Assembly: GCF_001421415.1 (NCBI RefSeq)
Contig: NZ_LMKH01000014.1
Span: 1,862-53,359 of the forward strand
Length of the DNA: 51,498 nt
DNA from: Sphingomonas sp. Leaf208
GTDB lineage: Bacteria > Pseudomonadota > Alphaproteobacteria > Sphingomonadales > Sphingomonadaceae
Reading direction: 5' to 3'
This document shows positions 6,941-15,998 of this stretch, in pieces. Every line of letters begins with the position of its first letter. Positions within the stretch are counted from its first letter, which is position 1. A model generated the notes under the pieces. That model did no database searches, had not been told where the DNA came from, and saw only the letters and a list, made by a program, of their open reading frames with translations. Position numbers and translations under genes: made by a program.

Positions 6941-9475
6941 ATGACATCGACCTCCCGCTTGCTCGCCGGTGTCGCCCTCGCGACCTTCGCCTCGCCCGCC
7001 TTCGCGCAAGACGCGCCGCCATCTCTCGGAACGACTTTGACCGAACCGGCTACGGGCGGTGGCACCGACGACACCATCATCGTCACCGGCGTTCGTGGCG
7101 GACAGGCGCGGACCGTCGCCGACAGCCCGGTGCCGATCGACGTCATCAGCCGTCGCGAGTTGCAGGCGACCGGGCGCACCGGGTTGAAGGAAATCCTTGG
7201 CAACATCGTGCCTTCGCTGACGATGCCTGCGCTCGGTGGCGGCGGGACCTCCGCGAGCGTCAAGCCGATCGCGATCCGCGGTCTCTCAGGCGATTACCTG
7301 CTTGTGCTGGTCAACGGCAAACGTCGTCACACCACATCGCTGATCAACAACCTCTCGCGCATTTCGGGCGGTTCGACCCCGGTCGATATCGACCTGATCC
7401 CGACCAACGCCGTGGGCCGCATCGAGGTGCTCCGCGACGGCGCGGCCGCGTAATACGGCTCGGATGCGGTGTCGGGAGTCATCAACATTATCCTCGACGA
7501 TGCCCCCAAAGGCGGACGCTTCTCGATCACCGGCGGCCAGCAATATTCGAAGGGCGCTCCGCTCCTTCAGACCGATCTCAGCTACGGCACGCAACTCGGT
7601 GAGGGCGGGTTCTTCCGCGCCGCGGTCGAAGCCAAATACCATGATCGTGCGGACTCCTCGGCCGATGCCGTCCCGCGGATCCTGCCGCTGGTGAACGGCC
7701 AGCCGGACCCGCGCGAGGCGACGCTCGACCATGTCTATGCCGGCGGATACGGTCGCTCGAACCGCGACAAGATGATCAACGGCTCGTACAACGCCGAGCT
7801 ACCGGTCGGTGATACACTGCGGCTCTACAGCTTCTCGACGCTCAGCTACCGCGACATTCGCGACGCGCGCGGCGCGTATATCCCTTCCTCCACCGGCTAT
7901 GGCGGGCAAGCGAACACAAACGGCGTGTCGGTCTTGCCACAGCTCTACCCGACCGGTTTCCAGGCGTATCGGCGGATTAAGGAAACCGATTTCCAAGTCA
8001 CCGGCGGCCTCAAGGGTGATCTGGCAGGCTGGGCATGGGACCTGAGTTCCAGCTTCGGCCAGGATCACGTGTGGCTGGGTGCCGAGAACACGTTGAACCC
8101 TTCGATCGGGCCGACCAGCCCGACGAACTTCTACATGGGCACCCAGATTCAGGATCTGTGGGTCAACAATCTCGACCTCAGCCGCGACGTCGAGGTCGGC
8201 CTCGCCAAGCCGCTGTCGATCTCGGTCGGCGCGGAACATCGCTGGGAACGCTTCCAGTCGCGTGCGGGAGAACCCGACAGCTATCGCAACGGTGGCTACG
8301 AGATCCCGGTCGACGACACGCCGTTCGGGCAACTCTATGGCGGTCGCTATCCGTCGCCGGGGCTCGTCTCGTTCACCGGCACCTCGCCCGCCGACGCCGC
8401 CTCTCTCAGCCGCAACAATTTGGCCGGCTATGTCGACCTGGCAACCAACGTCACCGATGCGTGGTTCATCGGCGTCGCCGGCCGGTTCGAGCATTACGAC
8501 GACAGCGCTGGCAACACGGTCAGCGGCAAGGTCTCGACGCGGTACGAGCTTGCGCCCGGCCTTGCCATCCGCGGCGGCGTCAACACCGGCTTCCGCGCGC
8601 CGTCGCTCGCGCAGACCGGATTTTCGACCACGCAGAACACCACGACGGTGATCGGCAACACGCCTGTCTCGACGATCGCCAAGTTCCTGCCGGTGAACAG
8701 CGCCGCGGCGATGGCGCTGGGTGCTCAACCGCTGAAGCCGGAAAAGTCGCTCAACTACACCGCGGGCATAACCTACGAAGCCGGTGCCCTCCACCTCACG
8801 CTCGACGCGTATCAGATCCGTGTCGACGACCGCATCGTCAAGACCGAGTTCCTCGGCACGGCGTCGAACGGCGGCACCGCGATCCGCGACATCCTGATCG
8901 CCAATGGTGTGACCGGCGTCGACAGCGCGCAGTTCTTTACCAACGCGATCGACACGCGCACGCGTGGCATCGACGCGGTCGCGGAATACACCTTGCGCAC
9001 GAGCGGCCTCGGCGCGTTCCGGCTGAGCGCTGCCTATAGCTACAACAAGACCAAGATCCTCAGCATCGCCGACAATCCGGCAGCACTCAGTTCGCTGAAC
9101 GTCGTGCTGTTCGGCCGTCAGGCGCAACGCGATCTGGTCGCCGCGCTGCCGCGTACCAAGCTGGTACTGACTAACGACTGGTCGCTCGGCCGCGTCCATG
9201 CGCTGGCCCGCGCGACGCGATACGGCCGCTACACCGAGTCGAGCAACGTCGCGACCGGCGACAGGACGTTCGGCGGCAAATGGGTCGCTGATCTCGACAT
9301 CGGCTATGACCTGACCGACAGGGTCACGCTGGCGGTCGGTGCCAACAACCTGTTCGACACCTATCCCGATCGTAACGGCCTGATCGCGGTCGATGGCAGC
9401 GGCGCCTATGGCGGGTTCGCCCCGTTCGGGCTCAGCGGCGGATCCTATTACGCGCGCGTCGGCGTGTCACTGTGA
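6941..9475 (+). pseudogene. TonB-dependent receptor interrupted by an in-frame TAA
   Basis: This would encode an 844-residue outer-membrane receptor, probably for uptake of organosulfur compounds given its place in the ssu-type operon. A signal peptide ends near residue 22 (after SPAFAQ), a TonB-box-like TIIVTGVRG follows, then the plug and a 22-strand barrel. A TAA at 7451-7453 falls at residue 171, inside the plug motif RDGAAA-stop-YGSDAVSGVINI. Homologues normally carry Gln at this place, so a CAA to TAA change explains it. The frame then continues open to 9473 with full receptor character. The truncated product would lack the barrel. A sequencing error, a real nonsense mutation and rare readthrough are all possible. 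Confidence 0.82.
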
Positions 9476-10818
9476 GCCGCCAGATGCACCTAGCGCTGTT
9501 CGTGACCGCGGATGGCATTCACCACGGCGGCTGGCGTCATCCGCAGGCGAGCGGCGCGGATCAGAGCTTCGGTTTCTACCGCCGCCTCGCCGCACAGGCC
9601 GAAGCCGCCAAGCTCGACATGCTGTTCGTCGCCGACAAGCTGGCAGTGGACGATCTCTACGGCAGCCACTTCGCAACGACGGTCCGCTACCGCGCGTCGC
9701 GCGGGACGGAGCCGCTTACGCTGCTATCGGCGCTTGCGGTCACGACCGAGCGGATCGGTCTCGGCGGGACGATCTCGACCAGCTATACCGAGCCATACCA
9801 CGTCGCCCGGATGTTCGCGTCGATCGACCATCTCAGCAGTGGCCGCGCGGCGTGGAACGCGGTCACCTCGGTCAGCGACGCCGAGGCGCATAATTTCGGC
9901 CGCGCCGAGCATTACGACCACGCAACCCGCTACGCGCGCGCCAGCGAATATCTCGACGTCGTCCGCCGCCTTTGGGATACGTGGGAAGAGGATGCGATCG
10001 CCCCCGACAAGGGTGCCGGCATCTATGGCGATCCGGCGAAGGTCCATTATGCCGATCATGCGGGCAAGTGGTTCGACGTGAAGGGCCCCCTGTCGCTGCC
10101 GCGTCCGCCGCAGGGTCACCCGGTGCTGATCCAAGCCGGCGCATCCGGCGCATTTCAGGATCTCGCGACGCGCAACGCCGAGGTGGTTTTCGCGGTCTAT
10201 CCCGACATCGATCGTGCCAAGGCCGGCTATCGCCGCTTCAAGGACGATGTCGCCGCCGCCGGACGGTCGCCGGACGCGGTGAAGATCCTGCCTGGCATGG
10301 TGCCGATCATCGCCGACAGCGACGATGCCGCCGCCGACCTGCTCGGCGAACTCGACGCGCTGGTCGAACCGCTGGCGGGGCTCAGCTTCATGTCCGGCAG
10401 CATGAACTACGACCTCGCCGGTCACGCGATCGACGATCCCGTCCCCGACATCCGCGACTTTATCCGGGGCAGCAAGGGCCGCTTCCACTACGTCATCGGC
10501 AAGGCGATTGAGGAAGGCTGGACGTTTGCGGACCTCGGTCGCTGGTACGGCTCCAGCCTGTCCTTCGCCAAGATGATCGGCAGCCCGCGCACCGTCGCCG
10601 ACCAGATGGAACACTGGTTGATCGAGGAGGCCTGCGACGGGTTCGTCGTCATGCCTGCGTTCATGCCGGCCGGCGTCGACCGGATGCTGCGCCACGTCGT
10701 GCCGCTGCTGCAGGCGCAAGGGGTTTTCCGCCGGGATTACGCCTCGTCCACGCTGCGCGGCCATCTCGGGCTCGCGCATCCAGCCAACAGCTTTCATCGA
10801 CAAGGAGACCGATCATGA
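9472..10818 (+). CDS. NtaA/SnaA/DszA-family FMN-dependent monooxygenase
   Basis: A 448-residue luciferase-like monooxygenase of the group that includes nitrilotriacetate, dibenzothiophene sulfone (DszA) and dimethylsulfide (DmoA) monooxygenases. Family hallmarks are the start HLALFVTADGIHHGGWR, FFxAD-type LDMLFVADKLA, the flavin-site stretch STSYTEPYHVARMFASIDHL, SGRAAWNAVTS and HPVLIQAGASGAFQDLA. A GTG at 9472 overlaps the receptor stop (GTGA); the ATG at 9484 is an alternative start. The operon suggests attack on an organosulfur compound other than simple alkanesulfonates, such as a sulfone or sulfide, but the substrate cannot be read from sequence. It needs an external flavin reductase. 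Confidence 0.83.
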   Translation: MSRQMHLALFVTADGIHHGGWRHPQASGADQSFGFYRRLAAQAEAAKLDMLFVADKLAVDDLYGSHFATTVRYRASRGTEPLTLLSALAVTTERIGLGGTISTSYTEPYHVARMFASIDHLSSGRAAWNAVTSVSDAEAHNFGRAEHYDHATRYARASEYLDVVRRLWDTWEEDAIAPDKGAGIYGDPAKVHYADHAGKWFDVKGPLSLPRPPQGHPVLIQAGASGAFQDLATRNAEVVFAVYPDIDRAKAGYRRFKDDVAAAGRSPDAVKILPGMVPIIADSDDAAADLLGELDALVEPLAGLSFMSGSMNYDLAGHAIDDPVPDIRDFIRGSKGRFHYVIGKAIEEGWTFADLGRWYGSSLSFAKMIGSPRTVADQMEHWLIEEACDGFVVMPAFMPAGVDRMLRHVVPLLQAQGVFRRDYASSTLRGHLGLAHPANSFHRQGDRS

Positions 10819-11471
10819 CCGAATCCGTCCGCGCCGCCTTGGCCGCGCTACAAGCCGAGCGCGACCGCAGCTGGACACCGGCACAGCTCGCGCTCAACAC
10901 GGGCCAGCGTTTCGATCTCGTGGAAAGCTTCGACCCAAGCAGTGCAGTAAGAGCGGGCGACACGATGCCCGATTTTGCGCTCGACGGGATCGACGGCACG
11001 ATCGTACGCCGCGATGCGGTGATTGCCGACGGACCGGCCGTGCTCATCTTCTTCCGGTTCGCCGGGTGCCCCGCCTGCAATACCGCGCTGCCGGTCTATC
11101 AGCGCGCGCTCTGGCCGAGCCTGCGCGATCTGGGCGTACCGCTCGTTGCGGTAAGCCCGCAGATCCCGTCGCTGCTGTCGGAGATCCAGCGGCGTCACGC
11201 GTTCGATTTCACGATCGCCAGCGACCGCGACAATGCACTCGCGCACCGGTTGGGGATCGTCTTCGAGGCGAATGCGGCAACGCGCCAGGCCGCCGCGACG
11301 CCGCTAGGGACGGTCACCGGAACGGGCACGTGGGAACTGCCGTTTCCAACCGTTCTACTGATCGGCAGGACCGGCATCGTCGAATGGGCGGATGTCGCAC
11401 CGGACTGGATGCAAAGGACCGAGCCGAGTTCGATCCTCGACGCCGTGCGATCGATCATGTTACCGATCTAA
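10815..11471 (+). CDS. Peroxiredoxin-like protein (AhpC/TSA family)
   Basis: A 218-residue thioredoxin-fold protein, probably a thiol peroxidase or redox partner acting in the cytoplasm. The active region reads FFRFAGCPACNTALP, with a CPAC pair at about residues 85-88 instead of the usual PxxxTxxC peroxidatic loop. This is typical of the divergent peroxiredoxin-like group, whose biochemistry is less defined. There is no signal peptide. An AAGGAGA lies before the ATG, and the start overlaps the monooxygenase stop (ATGA). As the last gene of the sulfur operon it may cope with peroxide leaking from flavin monooxygenases; that is inference. Confidence 0.75.
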   Translation: MTESVRAALAALQAERDRSWTPAQLALNTGQRFDLVESFDPSSAVRAGDTMPDFALDGIDGTIVRRDAVIADGPAVLIFFRFAGCPACNTALPVYQRALWPSLRDLGVPLVAVSPQIPSLLSEIQRRHAFDFTIASDRDNALAHRLGIVFEANAATRQAAATPLGTVTGTGTWELPFPTVLLIGRTGIVEWADVAPDWMQRTEPSSILDAVRSIMLPI

Positions 11472-11601
11472 CGGCGGAGGGCGGAATACCGCGAAGAAGC
11501 GATCTTTCGCATCTTCCTGAGATAAAGCTCGTCCCGTCCTGTGAGCCCCTTGCCGCCTTTCGACTGCATTGAGTTGCTAGCCGGCTTGGACTCGCGGATC
11601 T

Positions 11602-11662
11602 GACCCAGTTGTGGACATTCGCGGGTAACTCTCCGCCGTCCGGTTTCGGACATTCGTTAATC
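11602..11662 (+). repeat. Intergenic repeat copy R2 (60-61 bp family)
   Basis: Second copy of the family, same orientation as R1, R3 and R4. The left end reads GACCCAGTTGTGGACATTC and the right end TTTCGGACATTCGTTAATC, with the same overall length as R1. It lies between the convergent peroxiredoxin (plus) and alkB (minus) genes, within the 219 bp gap 11472-11690, in which I see no gene. Confidence 0.7.
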
Positions 11663-11690
11663 AGATCTCTGCGGAACGGCATGTTACGCT

Positions 11691-12287
11691 CTAAGAGCGG
11701 GATATGGGTTCTCCAGCCAAATTCTTTCGCCCGATCATAGACAGACTGCGGAATGTAATCGACCACCGAGGTCGGTCCATCTCGACAATACTGTGTTCCC
11801 ATTCGTGGCGAGCAGCTCCGCTTAATTGGTAAGCGGCGCGGGGATCGAGCGGGGCAGTAGCCCGCTCGAAGCCACCTTTACACCGGCGTCTGAAGCGCAT
11901 CGTCGCAGACTCGCCGAGCGATATGCCGATGACATCCTCATATACCGGTCGATCACGGTGCCAGCCGATGCCTGCGCCAGGATCATACCGGATCAGCAGT
12001 GCCTGAACGAGAAGGGTCGGGTCCAGCTGGGCAAAACGTGCCGCGCGGTCCCTGATCGGAAGCAGCCAATCGGGAAGCGGTTCGGCAGCCACCGGACGTC
12101 CCACCTCGAAATCGTAACTCCAGCCGAATGACGTGGTGAGGCGCTTGCCGGTCCAGCCCTGGAACTTGAACGGGGTCGGATCGGTCGCGTCGATCCGCAC
12201 GATCAGTGCCTGTTCCTCGTCCCGATCGAGGAAGTCGGGACATGCACGAAGCCCAGGTAGTACCGGCATATCGAAAAGATCGAGCAT
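11691..12287 (-). CDS. alkB: AlkB-like 2OG-Fe(II) dioxygenase (alkylated DNA repair)
   Basis: A 198-residue 2-oxoglutarate/iron dioxygenase predicted to remove alkyl groups from DNA or RNA bases by oxidation. The iron ligands are H110 and D112 (GWHRDRP) and H165 (HEWEHSI), and the 2-oxoglutarate arginines are in R174-x5-R180 (RWSITFR). QALLIRYDPGAGIGWHRD is typical of the short AlkB/ALKBH2-3 group. The start is the ATG at 12287, which overlaps the dinB stop (TAATG), so the two genes are co-transcribed and probably translationally coupled. Longer upstream frame overlaps dinB and is not needed. Confidence 0.87.
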   Translation of the reverse strand: MLDLFDMPVLPGLRACPDFLDRDEEQALIVRIDATDPTPFKFQGWTGKRLTTSFGWSYDFEVGRPVAAEPLPDWLLPIRDRAARFAQLDPTLLVQALLIRYDPGAGIGWHRDRPVYEDVIGISLGESATMRFRRRCKGGFERATAPLDPRAAYQLSGAARHEWEHSIVEMDRPRWSITFRSLSMIGRKNLAGEPISRS

Positions 12288-13381
12288 TATGCCGCTGCGG
12301 GCGCTGCGAAGATCGGCAATTGCTCCAACTCTGCCGCCGTCGCCTCCGCAAAGTTCGACACCGTTACGCCGACCAGCCTGATGCCCTTGGCCAAGGGAAA
12401 GACCGAACGCACGAGATCGATCGCCGCCTGACGCAACTGGTCGTGGACGGTCACGACCGTCGGTTGGCTGCGGCTTCGCGTGATCTGCTGAAAATCGGCA
12501 TATTTGATTTTCACGGTGACCGTCCGACCGAACGCTCGGCGCCGTTCGCACCAGTTCCAGACATCGTCCGCCATCCGCAGCACCCCGGTTTCAATCTCGC
12601 TCTCGTCCGTCAGATCGCGGTCGAACGTCGTTTCCGAACCGGACGACTTGCGGACCCGGTTCGGATTGACGGAACGCGTGTCCCGCGCACGAGCGATGCC
12701 GTAATACCATTCGGCAGAACTGCCGAAATGCCGCCGCAGGAAGTCTAGCGACTGTGCGCGAAGATCGGCTCCCGTCTCGATACCCAGCCGCTTCATCTTA
12801 GCCGCGGTGACAGGACCGACGCCGTGAAACCGGGCGACCGGCAACGTTTCGACCCAGGCCGGCCCCATGTCCGGAGTGACCGCAAACTGACCGTTCGGCT
12901 TTCGGTGATCGGACGCGATCTTGGCGAGGAACTTGTTGTACGAAATTCCCGCGGACGCCGTCAGTCCGGTCTCGCGGAATATGTCCGCACGGATGGCTTT
13001 CGCGGTGAGCCACGCCGTCGGCAAGCCCACCTTGTTGTCGGTGACATCGAGATAAGCCTCGTCCAGCGATAACGGCTGGATCACCGTCGTGTAGCGCGAG
13101 AATACCGCGTGAATTTGTCGAGACACCTGCTGGTAAACCTCGAAGCGTGGCGGCACGAATATCAGGTTCGGACAACGACGTTGTGCCGTCACCGAAGGCA
13201 AGGCCGACTTCACCCCGTATTCGCGCGCCTCGTAGCTGGCGGCCGCGACGACGCCACGAGCCCCCGCGTGACCGACCGCAACCGGCTGGCCTCGGAGCGC
13301 CGGATTGTCCCGCTGCTCCACGGAGGCAAAGAAGGCGTCCATATCGACGTGAATGATCTTGCGGCTGGGCTCGACGACCAT
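12287..13381 (-). CDS. dinB: DNA polymerase IV (Y-family translesion polymerase)
   Basis: A 364-residue error-prone polymerase that copies past damaged bases. Catalytic acidic residues are D13 in IIHVDMDAFFASVE and the pair in PLSLDEAYLDV. The steric-gate and finger region SYEAREYGVKSALPS and helix-hairpin-helix VARFHGVGPVTAAKMK are also present. The C-terminus carries a beta-clamp binding motif (EQLPIF). The start at 13381 gives a normal N-terminus; the frame is open to 13444, but that extension would place the LexA box inside the gene. It is transcribed with alkB downstream. Confidence 0.92.
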   Translation of the reverse strand: MVVEPSRKIIHVDMDAFFASVEQRDNPALRGQPVAVGHAGARGVVAAASYEAREYGVKSALPSVTAQRRCPNLIFVPPRFEVYQQVSRQIHAVFSRYTTVIQPLSLDEAYLDVTDNKVGLPTAWLTAKAIRADIFRETGLTASAGISYNKFLAKIASDHRKPNGQFAVTPDMGPAWVETLPVARFHGVGPVTAAKMKRLGIETGADLRAQSLDFLRRHFGSSAEWYYGIARARDTRSVNPNRVRKSSGSETTFDRDLTDESEIETGVLRMADDVWNWCERRRAFGRTVTVKIKYADFQQITRSRSQPTVVTVHDQLRQAAIDLVRSVFPLAKGIRLVGVTVSNFAEATAAELEQLPIFAAPAAA

Positions 13382-13404
13382 GGTCGAGCGGAATATCGCA
13401 AAAC

Positions 13405-13419
13405 GAACGAATGGAGAAC
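13405..13419 (-). promoter_or_regulatory. LexA (SOS) box of the dinB-alkB operon
   Basis: On the plus strand the site reads GAAC-GAATGGA-GAAC, which is GTTC-N7-GTTC on the minus strand. That is exactly the direct-repeat LexA box described for Alphaproteobacteria. It sits 24 bp upstream of the chosen dinB start, in the position expected for repression. It implies induction of both dinB and alkB by DNA damage. Confidence 0.78.
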
Positions 13420-13607
13420 ACTGTTTCTGGCGTGTGTATCCCACGCCGCGTCGTCAGCTCGAACGAGGCCTCGATCGGACAGGTTTGTGCAACATGGATT
13501 ATCTTCGCCAGCTCCAATTCCATATCCCATTGGCACCTAGGATTTGAGTCCATTCTCCCGGAGCGTGAGCCTGAAGAGGACACGCTGAAACGACAAATGG
13601 GGGCAGA

Positions 13608-15926
13608 ATGCTAGTATCCGTGCGATCCGGCTTTTTAATTCTAACGACCGTAGCTCTGCCCTGCCCCTTGCTGGCACAAACCGTGCCCGTGGACGTGCCA
13701 TCAGCCCCCGCGCCTGCCGAAAGTGCGGATGCTTCCGGCGACATCGTCGTCACGGCGCTCCGTCGCCAATCGACGGTACAGACAACGCCAATCGCCATCT
13801 CGGCGCTGGGGGAAGGCCAGTTGGCCAAGCTTGGCGCGACGACCATCGCCGACATCATTCGGCAAGTCCCGGGACTGCAGCTGACGGAGAGCGATTCAGG
13901 ACGCACGCGCGTTTCGATCCGCGGCGTTCAGGCGGCCGGCGAAAGCACCGTCGGACTGTATTACGGCGAGACGCCGCTGACCGGTCCTTCCGGGACGAAT
14001 TCGGACCCCGCGGGAAACACGCCGAACCTCAATCTCTTCGATGTCGAGCGGGTCGAGGTCCTGCGCGGTCCGCAAGGTACGCTCTACGGATCCGGATCGA
14101 TGGGCGGCACTCTGCGCGTGTTGTTCAACCAGCCCGATGCGAGCAAATACGAAGGTACCGCGGAACTGCAGGCGACCACCACGCGGAACGGCGGCATCGG
14201 CTATTTCGTGAAGGGTGCGCTCAACGTCCCGATCATCGCGGACAAGCTCGCGCTGCGCGTCGTCGGCTACCGCGAGCGGCAGGGCGGCTATGTCGACTAC
14301 ACACTGCTCGACCGGAAGAACACCAACCGCGCTACGCTCGAAGGCGGTCGCGTCATGCTGGGCTTCACGCCGAATGACGACGTTTCAATCACCGCGACCG
14401 CGCTGCTGCAGACCCAGAACATTGACGGCACCGCGCAGTATAATTCGGTCCTCGGACCGTTCCGCGCGGACTTCCAGATATTCCAGCCGTGGCATGACAA
14501 GCTGCAACTCTACAACGGCGTCGGGCGGTTCAATCTCGGCTTCGCGACCCTGACGACCAGCGCGTCCTGGTATCGCTGGAACGTGGAGAGCACCAACGAC
14601 AACAATGCCGCGTTCGCCAGCGTAGTTTCGGGCGCACGGTGGTGCCCGCTCTATACCCGCGTCGCCCTGGGCATTCCGACGACGACCTGTACCCCTGCAC
14701 AACGTACCGCGTATCAGGCCTATGCCCGGTCGAAGGCGCCGTTCGGTGCCTATCAGCCGCGCTATGTCCGGAATTTCATCCAGGAAGCACGGCTCGGCTC
14801 GAACGGGAATGGCCCACTCAGCTATACCGTCGGCGTGTTCCACGAGGATCGCTTCGACCGCGTAGACACCCTGCCCTTTGCCGGCGACCCGGTCAGCGGC
14901 GGGCAGCGCGATCCGGTCGACAATCTGGGCGGTCGCAACATCCTGACCAGCGTCAAGCAGACCGCGTTCTTCGGCGAGGTCGGCTACCGGTTGCTGTCGC
15001 CGCTGACCCTGACGGTCGGCCTGCGCCACTTCGATTATACCAAGACCGTCGGCGGCGAGTATCTCGGCTACAATTTCACCAACGGCCAAGAACCGCGCCC
15101 CTATGAGGAAACCAAGGCCAACGCCAAGGGCTGGGTGAAAAAGTTCAACGCTGAACTCCGTATCACGCGTGATTCGCTGATCTATGCCAACGCCGCACAG
15201 GGGTTTCGTCCCGGCGGCGCCAACAACATTCCCAATCTGCCGGCGCAATATCTCGTCTACCGTCCGGACTCGCTGTGGAATTACGAGCTCGGCGCGAAGA
15301 CGTCGTGGTTCGATCGGAAGGCAACGCTCAACGTCGCGATCTATCGGACCGACTAGGACGAGGTACAGACCTCGGTATCGACGCTCCAGCAGGGCGGTGG
15401 CAATTTCAACTTCATCTACAATCTCGCCGGCGTCCGGGTCGAGGGTGTCGAAGTCGAAGCAAGCGTTCGCCCGGTCCGCCACCTCAGCATCAATGGCAGC
15501 GTCAACTACAACGATGCCAAGCTGACCTCGGACCAGATCGATTCCACCGGGTTCATCAATGCTCCCGGCCGCAGCGGCGATACGCTGGCCTATATCCCGA
15601 AGACGACGGCGTCGGCTGGTGTCGAGTACTCCCCGCCCCTGACGGATAGGCTGACGGGGCTGATACGGTTCGACTGGACCTATACCGGGCGGATGAACAC
15701 CGAATTGCGAGAGACCAATGCGTTCTATCGCGAGATCGGCAACTTCAGCATCTTCAACGCGCGGATCGGCGTCGATGCGCAGAACGGACTTGCCGTTTCG
15801 CTGTTCGCGAACAACGTCTTCAACAAATACGGCCTGAACCGGGTTGCCTCGGCGACCGGCGTACCGGACTATTATGTCAGTTCCCGACCCCGGACGATCG
15901 GTATCAACGCCCGCAAGAGTTTCTGA
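13608..15926 (+). pseudogene. TonB-dependent receptor interrupted by an in-frame TAG
   Basis: This would encode a 772-residue outer-membrane receptor of the sphingomonad siderophore/nutrient type. It has a signal peptide (cut near LLAQ), TonB-box-like DIVVTALRR, plug motif EVLRGPQGTLYGSGSMGGTLR and a barrel ending in Phe (NARKSF). A TAG at 15354-15356 falls at residue 583, in YRTD-stop-DEVQT. Related receptors commonly have Trp or another residue here (YRxDWxDIQ), so TGG to TAG fits. The frame then stays open to the normal end. A product stopped here would lack the last barrel strands and probably not insert. The downstream M20 peptidase suggests an original peptide-related substrate, but weakly. 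Confidence 0.8.
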
Positions 15927-15998
15927 CGATCCCCTGCCGGGTCGACCACGTCATCGTTCTCGGCCCTTGTTAAACCTCATCGACCAGGAAGACATAGC

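Noticed and set aside
7799..9199. A long open frame (466 codons) on the minus strand opposite the first TonB receptor
   Set aside because: It is antisense to a well-conserved receptor barrel, has no recognisable domain and is expected in high-GC DNA.
13382..13444. N-terminal extension of dinB to an upstream start
   Set aside because: It adds residues not seen in the family, lacks a ribosome binding site and would place the LexA box inside the gene.
7451..15356. Programmed stop-codon readthrough or recoding in the two TonB receptors
   Set aside because: The two stops differ (TAA and TAG), lie at unrelated positions and have no evident downstream stimulatory structure. Point mutation or sequencing error is simpler.
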